DNA from: Duganella sp. OV510
GTDB taxonomy: Bacteria; Pseudomonadota; Gammaproteobacteria; Burkholderiales; Burkholderiaceae_D
Length of the DNA: 64,000 nucleotides
Assembly: GCF_900100205.1 (NCBI RefSeq)
Contig: NZ_FNEQ01000001.1
Span: 372,001-436,000 of the forward strand
Direction: 5' to 3'
Below the pieces are notes generated by a model. That model ran no database searches. It was not told the DNA's origin and saw nothing but the letters and a program-made list of their open reading frames with translations. The translations under genes and the position numbers were made by a program. Position 1 is the first letter of the stretch. Each line of letters starts with the position of its first letter. Below are positions 40,454 through 49,542 of the stretch, piece by piece.

Positions 40454-40481
40454 GGATCAGGACTACAGACCTGCCTGATCC
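40454..40481. promoter_or_regulatory. inverted repeat between divergent regulators
   Basis: GGATCAGG (40454-40461) and CCTGATCC (40474-40481) form a perfect 8-bp dyad with a 12-nt spacer, between the response regulator and the Crp/Fnr gene. Nearby GTAGG/CCTAC extends the symmetry. It is a candidate operator for either regulator. Confidence 0.45.
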
Positions 40482-40574
40482 ATGCCTACACTCGTGCGTC
40501 CCCTGCTCTTATGTTCGCCAATTAACATTCCTCATAAAGTTACACCAACACGTAACTAGCTTGTGAGGAACTCC

Positions 40575-41354
40575 ATGAACAACACCCAAGTCAACGCAAT
40601 CACCAAGAACGCCTACAAGAATATTGCGGCCCGGCCTGTGGTCACTTACAGCGGTGCACAGCAGAATGAGTTGCTGGGCGCGCTGCCCCGCGAAGTCCTG
40701 GAATCCCTGTTTGAACACCTGGAACTGGTACAACTGCCCTTCGGCAAGGAGCTGTTTGAATTCGGCACCGCGATGGAGTATGTGCATTTTCCAACCAGCG
40801 CCATCGTTTCACTGCTGTATGTGATGGAAGACGGCGCCACCACCGAAATCGCCGTGGTCGGCCATGAAGGCGTGGTAGGCGTGTCGCTGTTCGAAGGCGA
40901 GCGCGCCATGTGCAGCGCCGTGGTACAAGCAGCCGGCTATGGCTACCGCATGAAGGCGGAACACCTGCGCGCCGCGTTTGCCAAAGGCGGTGCCCTGCCT
41001 GCGCTGCTGATGCGCTACAACACCGCGCTGTTCGCACAAATGGCGCAGAACGCCGTCGGCGGCCGCCACAGCTCGATCGAACAGAAACTGTGCCGCTGGC
41101 TGCTGGACCGTCTCGACCGTTCGCCATCGAATGCGCTGAAGGTCACCCAGGAAATGATTTCCATCATGCTGGGCGTGCGCCGCGAAAGCATCACCGCCGC
41201 CGCCGGCAAGCTGCAGGACGAGGGCCTTATTACCTACCGCCGTGGCAACATCACTGTGCTTGATCGGTCAGGTCTGGAGGCTTATGCGGGTGAGTGCTAT
41301 AAGGTGGCGAAGACGGAGTTTGATCGTCTGCGCCTGGATGTAGCGCGTTGCTGA
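40575..41354 (+). CDS. Crp/Fnr-family transcriptional regulator
   Basis: A 259-aa regulator with a cyclic-nucleotide-binding-like beta-barrel (EFGTAMEYVHFPTSAIVSLLYVMEDGATTEIAVVG) and a C-terminal helix-turn-helix (VTQEMISIMLGVRRESITAAAGKLQDEGLI). There is no FNR-type cysteine cluster and no clear cAMP phosphate-binding pattern, so the ligand is unknown. GAGGAA lies upstream of the ATG. Its 3' end overlaps the convergent histidine kinase gene by 104 bp, which is large for bacterial genes. Similar CRP-like proteins in Burkholderiales control stress or exopolysaccharide genes, but that is not proven here. Confidence 0.88.
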   Translation: MNNTQVNAITKNAYKNIAARPVVTYSGAQQNELLGALPREVLESLFEHLELVQLPFGKELFEFGTAMEYVHFPTSAIVSLLYVMEDGATTEIAVVGHEGVVGVSLFEGERAMCSAVVQAAGYGYRMKAEHLRAAFAKGGALPALLMRYNTALFAQMAQNAVGGRHSSIEQKLCRWLLDRLDRSPSNALKVTQEMISIMLGVRRESITAAAGKLQDEGLITYRRGNITVLDRSGLEAYAGECYKVAKTEFDRLRLDVARC

Positions 41355-42843
41355 TGACCTCGCTGATGGCGGGCGGCAGTATCGTCATCATTGGCGGCGC
41401 CTGCGGCGACACCCTGCGCTCGTGGTCCGGCGGTTCGTTGGACGGCGCCGCCCCATCGCGGCTGCGCAAGGGAATCGCTACCTCGATGCAGGTGCCGGCA
41501 TCGCTGCGGCCACGGCGGATATTCATCGTGCCGCCCAGCTGCAAGGCGCGTTCGCGCATGCCGAGCAAGCCGTGCGACATCGGCTTGATGATGGTGTCCG
41601 GCGCAATGCCGACGCCGTCGTCGATGATCCGCAGCATCAATCCTTCCTGATTGCGGTTCAGCGTGACCGTCACGCGGCTGGCCTGCGCATATTTGCGGAT
41701 ATTGGTCAGCGATTCCTGCACGATACGGAACAAAGCAATCGACAAATCCCCTGAATGACGGCTCAAGCCTTCAATTTCCGCTGCCACATTGCAGTCGCAG
41801 CGCACTTTCGACAGGCGGCTGAATTCCTGGCAATAGCTTTCGATGGCCGCGCACAGGCCCAGGTTATCCAGCAGGCTCGGGCGCAGATTCTCGACAATCC
41901 GGCGCTTCATTTCCACCGTTTCCACCAGCGTGCCGCGCGCCCGCTTCAGCTGCTCGGCGAGTTCCGGATGGGTGTTGCGCAGCTGCTGCGTGACGGCGGC
42001 GATGTCCATGCTGATCGACGTCAGGTTGGCGCCCAGTTCATCATGCAGCTCGCGCGACAGGCGCACCTTCTCTTCCTCGCTGACGCTGATGAGCCGGCGC
42101 GACAGCACCGACAGCTGCTCGGTACGCTGCTGCACGGTGGTTTCCAGGTTCTCGTTGGCGCTTTGCAGCGCATATTCCACCGCCGCGCGGTGCGCAAAGC
42201 TGCGCCGCACCAGCTGGTAAAACATGATCAGCACCATGATGGCCAGCGCATTGATGCTGACGCCCAGCCACACCGCCTTCTGGTACTCCTGATAGAACAT
42301 CGCGCTGCGCGTGTTCAGCGTTTCGTTCTGCTCCTGCTCCATGATGACCACCAGCAGGCGGATCTCGTCCATGCTGGCGCGGTCGTCACTGAGCTTGGCG
42401 ATGTTGACGATTTCCGCCAGGCCGCCGTCGCGATAGACGTCGATCGCCTGGTTCATGATGCTGAGGCGGCGGCGCACCAGCGTATGCAGCTGGACCAGGT
42501 TTTTCAGTTGCGAAGGATTATCGGCCAGCAGTTTTTCCAGCTCGCGGAACTCGGCTTCGCTGTCGGCCAGCACGGTGCGCGTTGGCCCCAGGTAGGAATC
42601 GCGACCGGAAAGGAAATAACTGCGCATGCTGCTCTCGGCATCCAGCACCAGCACGTTCAGGTATTGCAGGCGGTCGGCCACGCGCGCAGTCTGACCGAGC
42701 AGGACTTGCGCGCCGCGCAATGCTTGCAAATTATGAAACAGGCTAAAACCGTTGACGATCAGCAGCAACGCGCAGGTCACGCACAAGACAGTCTTGTACA
42801 GCGGCATGCGATGGTGCGGCGCTGTTTCTGCGGTGAAATACAT
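41251..42843 (-). CDS. NarX-type sensor histidine kinase with CHASE3-like sensor
   Basis: A 530-aa membrane kinase. TM1 (about 17-33) is followed by a helical extracytoplasmic region to about 187 that matches the CHASE3/four-helix pattern, then TM2 (192-209), a short coiled coil and a HisKA_3 domain with the phospho-His in LSRELHDELGANLTSI (H267), followed by a HATPase_c domain. The last 78 residues are a Pro/Ser-rich tail not part of the kinase fold. The last 34 codons are read antisense to the Crp/Fnr gene. The LuxR-type response regulator just upstream on the same strand is the likely partner. Confidence 0.9.
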   Translation of the reverse strand: MYFTAETAPHHRMPLYKTVLCVTCALLLIVNGFSLFHNLQALRGAQVLLGQTARVADRLQYLNVLVLDAESSMRSYFLSGRDSYLGPTRTVLADSEAEFRELEKLLADNPSQLKNLVQLHTLVRRRLSIMNQAIDVYRDGGLAEIVNIAKLSDDRASMDEIRLLVVIMEQEQNETLNTRSAMFYQEYQKAVWLGVSINALAIMVLIMFYQLVRRSFAHRAAVEYALQSANENLETTVQQRTEQLSVLSRRLISVSEEEKVRLSRELHDELGANLTSISMDIAAVTQQLRNTHPELAEQLKRARGTLVETVEMKRRIVENLRPSLLDNLGLCAAIESYCQEFSRLSKVRCDCNVAAEIEGLSRHSGDLSIALFRIVQESLTNIRKYAQASRVTVTLNRNQEGLMLRIIDDGVGIAPDTIIKPMSHGLLGMRERALQLGGTMNIRRGRSDAGTCIEVAIPLRSRDGAAPSNEPPDHERRVSPQAPPMMTILPPAISEVISNALHPGADDQTPSSPPYSTHPHKPPDLTDQAQ

Positions 42844-42951
42844 CTACTTCCTTCTCTATTGAGGCAAGGCAATGATATGCCAGGCTAACCAATTATAGAC
42901 CGGAAGAAAAATAGATGTGTCTGTGCGCACCCCAACAGTGCGCACATATTG

Positions 42952-43584
42952 CTAATCTAAAAGATTGTTCTTCATCGCGTAGTAGGTCAGGTCGGAATTC
43001 GACTGCATGCCCATCTTTTCCATGATGCGGGTGCGATAGGTACTGACGGTTTTGATACTCAGCGACAAAGCCACGCCGATGTCCGACACGGTGGCGCCAC
43101 GCGCCAGGCGCAGGAACACCTGGAACTCGCGGTCCGACAGCTCCGTGTGCGGGGCCTTGTTGGGGTCGCGGTCAAAGCTCTGCGCCAGCAACTCACCCAC
43201 TTGCGAACTGACGTAGCGACGGCCCTGGAAGACCGTGCGCACCGCAGTGATCAGCTCATCCGCTTCGCATTCCTTGTTCAGGTAGCCGTTGGCGCCCATC
43301 TTGAACAGGTTCAGCGCGTACTGCTGCGCCGGATAGCCGGACAAGATCAGCACCGGCAGGTCGGGCTGGCCCTGGCGTATGGTGCGCAAAGTGTCGATAC
43401 CGCTTTGATCCGGCATGGCGATATCGAGCAATAGCACATCGCAAATTTCGCGGCGGGCGATATCCAGCGCTTCGCGGCCGGTCCCGGCTTCCGCCACTAC
43501 CTCGAAGTCATCCGAGGACGAAAAAATCTGTTTAAAGCCTGCTCTTACAATTTGATGGTCGTCACAAATGGCAACGCGTATCAT
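42952..43584 (-). CDS. LuxR/NarL-family response regulator
   Basis: A 210-aa regulator with a receiver domain (MIRVAICDDHQIV, phospho-acceptor D54 in LLLDIAMPDQSG) and a C-terminal LuxR-type helix-turn-helix (LSDREFQVFLRLARGATVSDIGVALSLSIKTVSTYRTRI). I chose the ATG at 43584 because AGAGGA lies 5 nt upstream. It is 108 bp upstream of the NarX-type kinase and probably its partner. Confidence 0.92.
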   Translation of the reverse strand: MIRVAICDDHQIVRAGFKQIFSSSDDFEVVAEAGTGREALDIARREICDVLLLDIAMPDQSGIDTLRTIRQGQPDLPVLILSGYPAQQYALNLFKMGANGYLNKECEADELITAVRTVFQGRRYVSSQVGELLAQSFDRDPNKAPHTELSDREFQVFLRLARGATVSDIGVALSLSIKTVSTYRTRIMEKMGMQSNSDLTYYAMKNNLLD

Positions 43585-43726
43585 TGTTTCCTCTCGTCGT
43601 GTCCGGCATAGGCCCGGACTGTCCGCCACCGTGCATCAGCTTTCATCGCTGATAATCGAATAATATTGAAAGTATAGCAGCAATCATGCTGCCATCCGTG
43701 CTTTGCGCCAGTCGTGTGCGGGCCTT

Positions 43727-44137
43727 TCAGTCGACTTTAAGCAAGTCGATTATGGCCAGCAATTCGCTGCGGATGAAGTCACGGTCCAGTGGCGGAATAA
43801 CGGCCACGGGCGGCATGCCGTTGACAGCTGCACCGTCATCATACTCTGCGCTGCCGTTGCTGCGGTGGTCCAGTTTATTGCGGGCGCCGCTGATGGTAAA
43901 GCCCTGCTCGTACAGCAGCTCGCGGATGCGGCGTATCAGCAGCACCTCATGGTGCTGGTAATAGCGGCGGTTGCCACGGCGCTTGACCGGCTTCAGCTGG
44001 GTGAACTCCTGCTCCCAGTAACGCAGCACATGCGGCTTGACGCCACACAGCTCGCTGACTTCGCCGATGGTGAAGTAGCGCTTGGCCGGGATCGGCGGCA
44101 GGACCACCAGTTCGGACTTGGCGGGACGATCGTTCAT
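43727..44137 (-). CDS. MerR-family regulator
   Basis: A 136-aa protein with an N-terminal MerR helix-turn-helix (YFTIGEVSELCGVKPHVLRYWEQEF) and a short helical region, but no metal-binding cysteines at the C-terminus. This MerR gene sits downstream of ihfA in most Burkholderiales. It may be part of the same transcription unit as ihfA, 17 bp upstream. Its role is not known. Confidence 0.88.
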   Translation of the reverse strand: MNDRPAKSELVVLPPIPAKRYFTIGEVSELCGVKPHVLRYWEQEFTQLKPVKRRGNRRYYQHHEVLLIRRIRELLYEQGFTISGARNKLDHRSNGSAEYDDGAAVNGMPPVAVIPPLDRDFIRSELLAIIDLLKVD

Positions 44138-44154
44138 TGCGACTCAGCTCCGGC

Positions 44155-44502
44155 TCAGGCGGCGCGCGCCATCGGATTGCTCTCTTCCACCATGCCCTTG
44201 AGTTTCTGGCTGGCGTGGAAAGTCACGACGCGGCGCGCCGTGATCGGGATTTCTTCGCCGGTTTTCGGGTTGCGGCCTGGACGCTGCGGCTTGTCGCGCA
44301 GCTGGAAGTTGCCGAAACCGGACAGTTTGACGGCCTCGCCGCGCTCCAGCGCGTTGCGGATCTCGTCGAAGAAGGTCTCCACCATGTCCTTGGCCTCGCG
44401 CTTGTTCAGACCGACCTGTTCGAACAGCAGTTCGGCCAGTTCCGCCTTGGTCAGCGTAGGCAAATCCTTTTCCGCATCCTGGCGCACTCTGGCAACCTGC
44501 AT
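44155..44502 (-). CDS. ihfA: integration host factor subunit alpha
   Basis: IhfA binds and sharply bends DNA as a heterodimer with IhfB. The HU/IHF fold runs from [20 protein letters not shown] through the DNA-binding beta arm with [12 protein letters not shown] and [13 protein letters not shown]. From [12 protein letters not shown] the protein is 115 aa, about 15 longer than E. coli IhfA because of an N-terminal extension. An even longer start (GTG at 44610) would lie in the loop of a hairpin, so I reject it; 44502 is the best ATG but has no good ribosome binding site. It follows pheT. Confidence 0.93.
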   Translation of the reverse strand: MQVARVRQDAEKDLPTLTKAELAELLFEQVGLNKREAKDMVETFFDEIRNALERGEAVKLSGFGNFQLRDKPQRPGRNPKTGEEIPITARRVVTFHASQKLKGMVEESNPMARAA

Positions 44503-44600
44503 GGCGCGGTGCAAATCGGCAGCCAATGCGGATTGGAGTACGGCGGAATCAACGTCGTTATTATTAATTTTCCAGCCCTGCCTTATAGTAAAAATGAACA

Positions 44601-44620
44601 AGTCCGGCACAGGCCGGACT
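44601..44620. terminator. hairpin between pheT and ihfA
   Basis: AGTCCGGC (44601-44608) and GCCGGACT (44613-44620) form a perfect 8-bp stem with a 4-nt loop, 28 bp after the pheT stop. The T-run behind it on the minus strand is interrupted, so termination would be partial; it could also be an RNA processing site. Confidence 0.5.
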
Positions 44621-44647
44621 CCCGATCAGTCAAGAATGCAACGCAAT

Positions 44648-47071
44648 TTAACGCAGGCGCGCACCGTGTTTTTGCGTGGCGGCGTCGCTGGCGGCAGCCA
44701 TCACGGCCTCCACCACGTCGTCTTGCAGCGTGTTTTGAGTATCTTGCAAGCTAAAGCGGAAAGCAAGTGATTTTTCGTCTGCCTCCAAACCTTTGCCGCG
44801 ATATTCATCAAACAAAACAATAGCTTGCACAATCTTGCCCTGTGGAATGTCTTGCACAGCTGCATTAAATGCATCCAGCAAGTCTTGCGCCGGGACCGCT
44901 TGTTTGACGACTACCGCCAGATCACGGGTCGCGCCCGGGAATTTGGAGATCTCATCATACTTTGGCACAGGTCGTTGCTGCAAGGCAAGCGCATCAAGTT
45001 CGAACACAATGGCTGCGTTCGGCAGTTCGTATTTCTGCAGCCAGCGCGGGTGCAGCTCACCGATGAAGCCGATGACCTTGCCGTCCAGCAGCACATGCGC
45101 CGAGCGGCCTGGGTGCAGCGCCGGGTGCTCGGCTTTGACAAAGCGCAGTTGCAACGGGGCGAACAGGTGCTCCAGGTCGGCCTTCAGGTCGAAGAAGTCG
45201 ACGGCGCGGGTGTCCAGGCCCCACTGCTCGTCTGCCACCGGGCCGTAGGCGATACCGGCCACGCGCTTCGGCTGGTGGTAACCGGCCACCGTCAGCGGAC
45301 CGTCAGTGACACTGTCGTCGCGCTGGTAGATGGCGCCGATCTCGAACGCGCGCACGCGGTTGGCTTTGCGGTTCAGGTTGTAGCGCACGTTGGCCACCAG
45401 ACTGCCGACCAGCGTCGAACGCATCACGCTCAGCTGGCTGGCGATCGGGTTTTGCAGCTTTATCGGATTGTCGTTACCGGCAAAGTCCTGCTCCCAGGCG
45501 GTTTCCACGAAGCTCATGTTGACCACTTCCTGGTAACCCAGGTCGGCCAGCTGGTGACGCACCGCGAACAGCGAGCGGGTGTTTTCCGGCGCGATGATCA
45601 TGGTGTTGGCAGCCACCGGCGCCACGGTCGGGATGTTCTCGAAACCGTAGACGCGCGCCACTTCCTCGATCAGGTCTTCTTCGATTTCGATGTCGAAGCG
45701 GTACGACGGCGAGGTGACCGAGAACACACCGTCCTCCAGCGTGAACGGCAGCGCCAGGCGGGTGAAGATGTCGGCAATGACTTGGTCGTCCAGCGCCACG
45801 CCGATGACTTTCTGCGCACGCGCGGTGCGCATCTTGACCGGCACGCGCTGTGGCACGTTGACGGTCTGGTCGTCAACCGGGCCGACCCTGGTGCTGGCCG
45901 TGCCGCAGATTTCGATCAGCAACGCGGTGATGCGCTCGATGTGCTCGACCGTGGTGGCGTAATCGACGCCGCGCTCGAAGCGGTGCGCCGCGTCGGTCGA
46001 GAAGTTGTACTTGCGGGCGCGGCCCTGGATGGCGCTTGGCCACCAGAATGCGGCTTCCAGGTAGATGTTTTCAGTGTCCAGCGACACGGCGGTCGCATCG
46101 CCACCCATGATGCCGGCCAGCGATTCGATTTCCTTGTCGTCGGCGATCACGCCCACCCATTCATCGACCGCCACGGTGTTACCGTTCAGCAGTTTCAGCG
46201 ATTCGCCCTTGCGGCCCCAGCGCACGTCCAGGCCGCCGTGGATCTTGTTCAGGTCGAACACGTGGCTCGGACGACCGAGTTCCAGCATGACATAGTTGGA
46301 GATGTCCACCAGCGCTGAGACCGAGCGCTGGCCGCTGCGCTCCAGGCGCTGCTTCATCCAGTCCGGCGTCGCGGCCCTGGCGTTCAGGCCACGGATCACA
46401 CGGCCGGAGAAACGGCCGCACAGGTCCGGCGCCGAGATTTTCACCGGCAGTTTTTCGTCGCTGTTGACGGCGACCGGGCGGAAGGTTGGCACGTTCAGCG
46501 CCACGCCGGTCAGCGCCGACACTTCACGCGCCACACCCAGCACCGACAGGCAGTCCGCCTTGTTCGGGGTCAGCTTGATGGTGAATTTGAGGTCGTTCAG
46601 CGCGTAGTAGTCGCGGAAGTTCTTGCCGATCGGTGCATCGTCCGGCAGTTCCAGCAGGCCGCTGCCCTCTTCCGACAGTTTCAGTTCCTTGGCCGAGCAC
46701 AGCATGCCTTGCGACTCGACGCCGCGCAGCTGGCCTACCTTGATTTCAAACGGCTTGCCATCGGCGCCAGGCGGCAGCACGGCGCCAGCCATGGCGCAGA
46801 CCACTTTCAGGCCCGGGCGCACGTTTGGCGCGCCGCAGACGATGGTCAGCAAGGTGCCGGTGCCGACGTCCACCTGGCAAACGTTCAGGCGGTCAGCGTT
46901 CGGGTGCTTGGCCATGTCGCGCACGTGGCCCACGACCACGTTGGAGAACGGCGGCGCGACCGGTTCGACTTCTTCCACTTCCAGGCCGGACATCGTCAGC
47001 AGATGGGCCAGTTCGTCCGACGTCATCTTCGGATCGACCATGGTACGCAGCCAATTTTCAGAGAATTGCAT
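44648..47071 (-). CDS. pheT: phenylalanine-tRNA ligase beta subunit
   Basis: The beta subunit of the alpha2-beta2 PheRS charges tRNA-Phe together with PheS. The 807-aa protein has the N-terminal OB-fold tRNA-binding domain ([24 protein letters not shown]), B3/B4 editing domain, B5 domain, a catalytic-like core and the C-terminal ferredoxin-like anticodon-binding domain ([18 protein letters not shown] ... LVDAF-type segment). Length is normal. It starts 32 bp after the pheS stop. Confidence 0.96.
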   Translation of the reverse strand: MQFSENWLRTMVDPKMTSDELAHLLTMSGLEVEEVEPVAPPFSNVVVGHVRDMAKHPNADRLNVCQVDVGTGTLLTIVCGAPNVRPGLKVVCAMAGAVLPPGADGKPFEIKVGQLRGVESQGMLCSAKELKLSEEGSGLLELPDDAPIGKNFRDYYALNDLKFTIKLTPNKADCLSVLGVAREVSALTGVALNVPTFRPVAVNSDEKLPVKISAPDLCGRFSGRVIRGLNARAATPDWMKQRLERSGQRSVSALVDISNYVMLELGRPSHVFDLNKIHGGLDVRWGRKGESLKLLNGNTVAVDEWVGVIADDKEIESLAGIMGGDATAVSLDTENIYLEAAFWWPSAIQGRARKYNFSTDAAHRFERGVDYATTVEHIERITALLIEICGTASTRVGPVDDQTVNVPQRVPVKMRTARAQKVIGVALDDQVIADIFTRLALPFTLEDGVFSVTSPSYRFDIEIEEDLIEEVARVYGFENIPTVAPVAANTMIIAPENTRSLFAVRHQLADLGYQEVVNMSFVETAWEQDFAGNDNPIKLQNPIASQLSVMRSTLVGSLVANVRYNLNRKANRVRAFEIGAIYQRDDSVTDGPLTVAGYHQPKRVAGIAYGPVADEQWGLDTRAVDFFDLKADLEHLFAPLQLRFVKAEHPALHPGRSAHVLLDGKVIGFIGELHPRWLQKYELPNAAIVFELDALALQQRPVPKYDEISKFPGATRDLAVVVKQAVPAQDLLDAFNAAVQDIPQGKIVQAIVLFDEYRGKGLEADEKSLAFRFSLQDTQNTLQDDVVEAVMAAASDAATQKHGARLR

Positions 47072-47103
47072 ATTCGTTCGACTTTCTTTTTATCGGTGCC
47101 GTA

Positions 47104-48123
47104 TTAGTTGAACTGCTTCAGGAAACGCAGGTCGCCTTCGTAGAACAGGCGCAGGTCGTTGATTCCGTAGCGCAGCATGGTCAGGCGCTCCAGGCCGGAG
47201 CCGAACGCGAAACCAATATACTTCTCAGGGTCGAGGCCGAAGTTGCGCACCACCGACGGATGCACCTGGCCCGAGCCGGACACTTCCAGCCAGCGGCCCT
47301 TCAGCGGACCGCTACCAAACGCGATGTCGATCTCGGCCGACGGTTCGGTGAACGGGAAATATGACGGACGGAAGCGCACTTGCAGGTCGTCGGTCTCAAA
47401 GAAGGCCTTGACGAAGTTCAGGTACACGCCCTTCAGGTCGGCGAAGCTGATGTTCTCGGCGATCCACAGGCCTTCAACCTGGTGGAACATCGGCGAGTGG
47501 GTCGCATCGCTGTCAACGCGGTAAGTGCGGCCCGGCGCGATCACCTTGATCGGTGGCTGGTTGTTGCGCGCATAACGCACCTGCATCGGCGAGGTGTGGG
47601 TGCGCAGCAGCAGCGGCTTGCCTTGCGTGTCGTTGCCTTCGATGTAGAAGGTGTCCTGCATCGAACGGGCAGGATGGTTTTCCGGGCTGTTCAGCGCGGT
47701 GAAATTGGTCCAGTCGTTTTCGATTTCCGGGCCATCGGCCACGTCGAAACCGATCGAGCGGAAGATCGCTTCGACACGTTCCCAGGTGCGCATCACCGGG
47801 TGGATGCCGCCGCCGGCGCGGCCGCGGCCTGGCAGCGAGACATCGATTGCTTCGGCGTTCAAACGGGCTTGCAGCTGGGCTTCGGCCAGCGCATCACGGC
47901 GCGCGGTCAGCGCGGCTTCGATCTGCTGCTTGGCGGCGTTGATCAGCGCGCCCTGCGCCTTCTTGGCGTCAGGATCGAGCTTGCCCAGGCCTTTCATCAA
48001 TTCGGTAATCTGGCCGGTCTTGCCCAGGTATTTTGCTTTGGCGTTTTCCAGTGCGGCGGCGTCATCTTTGACCGCGTCGAAATCCTGCACTGCTGAGGCG
48101 ACGAGTTGTTCCAGGGAGTACAT
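47104..48123 (-). CDS. pheS: phenylalanine-tRNA ligase alpha subunit
   Basis: The catalytic subunit of PheRS (class II). The 340-aa protein has an N-terminal coiled coil, motif 2 region ([12 protein letters not shown] ... [22 protein letters not shown]) and motif 3 ([19 protein letters not shown]). I chose MYSLEQLV at 48123 because the longer in-frame reading to 48144 begins inside the upstream leader without a good site. A terminator-like hairpin lies about 20 bp upstream, between rplT and pheS. Confidence 0.96.
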   Translation of the reverse strand: MYSLEQLVASAVQDFDAVKDDAAALENAKAKYLGKTGQITELMKGLGKLDPDAKKAQGALINAAKQQIEAALTARRDALAEAQLQARLNAEAIDVSLPGRGRAGGGIHPVMRTWERVEAIFRSIGFDVADGPEIENDWTNFTALNSPENHPARSMQDTFYIEGNDTQGKPLLLRTHTSPMQVRYARNNQPPIKVIAPGRTYRVDSDATHSPMFHQVEGLWIAENISFADLKGVYLNFVKAFFETDDLQVRFRPSYFPFTEPSAEIDIAFGSGPLKGRWLEVSGSGQVHPSVVRNFGLDPEKYIGFAFGSGLERLTMLRYGINDLRLFYEGDLRFLKQFN

Positions 48124-48142
48124 GCGTTTCTTATCCTCAATC

Positions 48143-48176
48143 AAAAACGGGGCACAGGTATGACCCTTGCCCCGTT
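48143..48176 (-). terminator. terminator/attenuator between rplT and pheS
   Basis: On the minus strand AACGGGGCA (48176-48168) pairs with TGCCCCGTT (48154-48146) around a 13-nt loop and is followed by a T-run. It sits directly before the pheS ribosome binding site, so it may attenuate expression of pheST, whose product level is controlled by attenuation in E. coli. Confidence 0.7.
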
Positions 48177-48201
48177 CTCTTGCGTAAATCAGCGCTTGAA
48201 A

Positions 48202-48561
48202 TTAAGCAGCGATTTTAGCTTTAACGACGTTGACAATCGCAGCGAACGCTGGCTTGTCCATCACTGCCATATCGGCCAGGACTTTACGGTCCAGTTCGAT
48301 TGCAGCTTTCTTCAGACCGTTCATGAATACGCTGTAGGTAACGCCGTGCTCACGGGAAGCAGCGTTAATACGGGCGATCCACAGGCGGCGGAAGACGCGC
48401 TTCTTGTTACGACGGTCACGGTATGCGTACTGACCAGCGCGCATCACTGCTTGCTTGGCGATACGGTATACCTTGCTACGACGACCGCGGTAGCCTTTGG
48501 CAAGATTCAGTACTTTTTTATGACGGGCACGCGCAGTAACCCCACGTTTTACTCGAGGCAT
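48202..48561 (-). CDS. rplT: 50S ribosomal protein L20
   Basis: A 119-aa basic protein required for early 50S assembly. It begins [20 protein letters not shown] and has the family block [20 protein letters not shown]. It lies 25 bp downstream of rpmI, as in the conserved infC-rpmI-rplT arrangement. In E. coli L20 represses rpmI-rplT translation; I cannot show that control here. Confidence 0.97.
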   Translation of the reverse strand: MPRVKRGVTARARHKKVLNLAKGYRGRRSKVYRIAKQAVMRAGQYAYRDRRNKKRVFRRLWIARINAASREHGVTYSVFMNGLKKAAIELDRKVLADMAVMDKPAFAAIVNVVKAKIAA

Positions 48562-48586
48562 ATTAGCTCCTTAGATGAGTGTGAGA

Positions 48587-48784
48587 TTAAGCGGATGGCA
48601 TCATTGCATAGACGCGCTGGACGTCTGCTGCATCGATGTTACGGGTGCCGCGCAGTTGACGCTTGTTCTTCGTCGTCTTCTTGGTCAGGATGTGGCGTTT
48701 GAAAGCCATACCCGATTTAACGGTACCACCTGGACGCACGCGAAAACGTTTTTTCGCCGAGCTCTTGGTTTTCATTTTTGGCAT
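48587..48784 (-). CDS. rpmI: 50S ribosomal protein L35
   Basis: A 65-aa ribosomal protein starting [20 protein letters not shown], with the family C-terminus. It follows infC after a terminator and a gap of about 195 bp that must hold a promoter or allow readthrough. The gap contains TATAAT at 48920-48915 on the minus strand, but with no good -35 element. Confidence 0.97.
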   Translation of the reverse strand: MPKMKTKSSAKKRFRVRPGGTVKSGMAFKRHILTKKTTKNKRQLRGTRNIDAADVQRVYAMMPSA

Positions 48785-48914
48785 AGATATTCTGCCCTCT
48801 CGGACAGCTCCTATTAAACAGGATTACAGGTGGCAACACTACGTCGCTCTTAGATGCCTGCTCTCACTTGTTTGTGCAGCGGATGCGAGTCCACTACATT
48901 TACTACAGCCGGCA

Positions 48915-48920
48915 ATTATA
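48915..48920 (-). promoter_or_regulatory. candidate -10 element for rpmI-rplT
   Basis: A TATAAT hexamer on the minus strand lies behind the infC terminator, about 130 bp upstream of rpmI. It could start the rpmI-rplT-pheST transcript, but I see no convincing -35 element. Confidence 0.35.
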
Positions 48921-48932
48921 GCCGAAAAAATG

Positions 48933-48959
48933 AAAAAGGGCACTATCCGTGCCCTTTTT
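48933..48959. terminator. terminator after infC
   Basis: AAAAAGGGCAC (48933-48943) and GTGCCCTTTTT (48949-48959) form an 11-bp hairpin with T-runs on both strands. It lies just after the infC stop and separates thrS-infC from rpmI-rplT-pheST. Confidence 0.85.
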
Positions 48960-48979
48960 ATCTGCCATTGACAGCAGGA

Positions 48980-49504
48980 TTACTTCTTTTTCTTCGGTGC
49001 CAGCACCATGATCATCTGACGGCCTTCCATTTTCGGGAATTGCTCGACCTGGCCATGCGGCTCCAGGTCGGCCTTCAGGCGTTCCAGCATACGGAAACCA
49101 ATATCCTGGTGCGCCATCTCGCGACCACGGAAACGCAGCGTGATCTTGGTCTTGTCACCGTCTTCCAGGAACTTGATCAGGTTACGCAGCTTGATATTGT
49201 AGTCGCCATCATCGGTGCCCGGACGGAATTTGACTTCCTTCACGGCGATGATTTTCTGCTTCAATTTCGCTTCGTGCGCCTTTTTCTGCTCCGAATACTT
49301 GAACTTGCCGTAGTCCATCAGACGGCAGACTGGCGGGACCGCGTTCGGCGCGATCTCGACCAGGTCGACGTTTGCCTCTTCCGCCAGGCGGAAGGCTTCG
49401 GCCAAACTCACGATGCCGAGCGGCTCGTTTTCGACCCCGGATAAGCGCATTTCAGGGGCAGTGATTTCGCCATTGATGCGATGCGACGACTTGTCAGTAG
49501 CTAT
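48980..49504 (-). CDS. infC: translation initiation factor IF-3
   Basis: IF-3 binds the 30S subunit, prevents subunit joining and rejects wrong initiator tRNAs and start codons. The protein is 174 aa when read from the ATA at 49504, which gives (M)[20 protein letters not shown], the N-terminal block conserved in betaproteobacterial IF-3. AAAAGGA lies 6 nt before that ATA. The next ATG (49450) would remove this conserved block. Non-AUG starts are the rule for infC, since IF-3 autoregulates by rejecting them, but ATA is rarer than ATT. It follows thrS by 38 bp. Confidence 0.93.
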   Translation of the reverse strand: MATDKSSHRINGEITAPEMRLSGVENEPLGIVSLAEAFRLAEEANVDLVEIAPNAVPPVCRLMDYGKFKYSEQKKAHEAKLKQKIIAVKEVKFRPGTDDGDYNIKLRNLIKFLEDGDKTKITLRFRGREMAHQDIGFRMLERLKADLEPHGQVEQFPKMEGRQMIMVLAPKKKK

Positions 49505-49542
49505 GGTGATTCCTTTTAAAATCTAATGATATGCCAGTGCGA

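Noticed and set aside
43630..43726. A tRNA gene after the MerR gene, as seen in some Burkholderiales
   Set aside because: I looked for acceptor and T-arm pairing and for a GTTCGA-type T-loop and found none.
44503..44610. A longer IhfA starting at GTG 44610
   Set aside because: The GTG is in the loop of an 8-bp hairpin and there is no clear ribosome binding site; the extra residues have no match to known IhfA N-termini.
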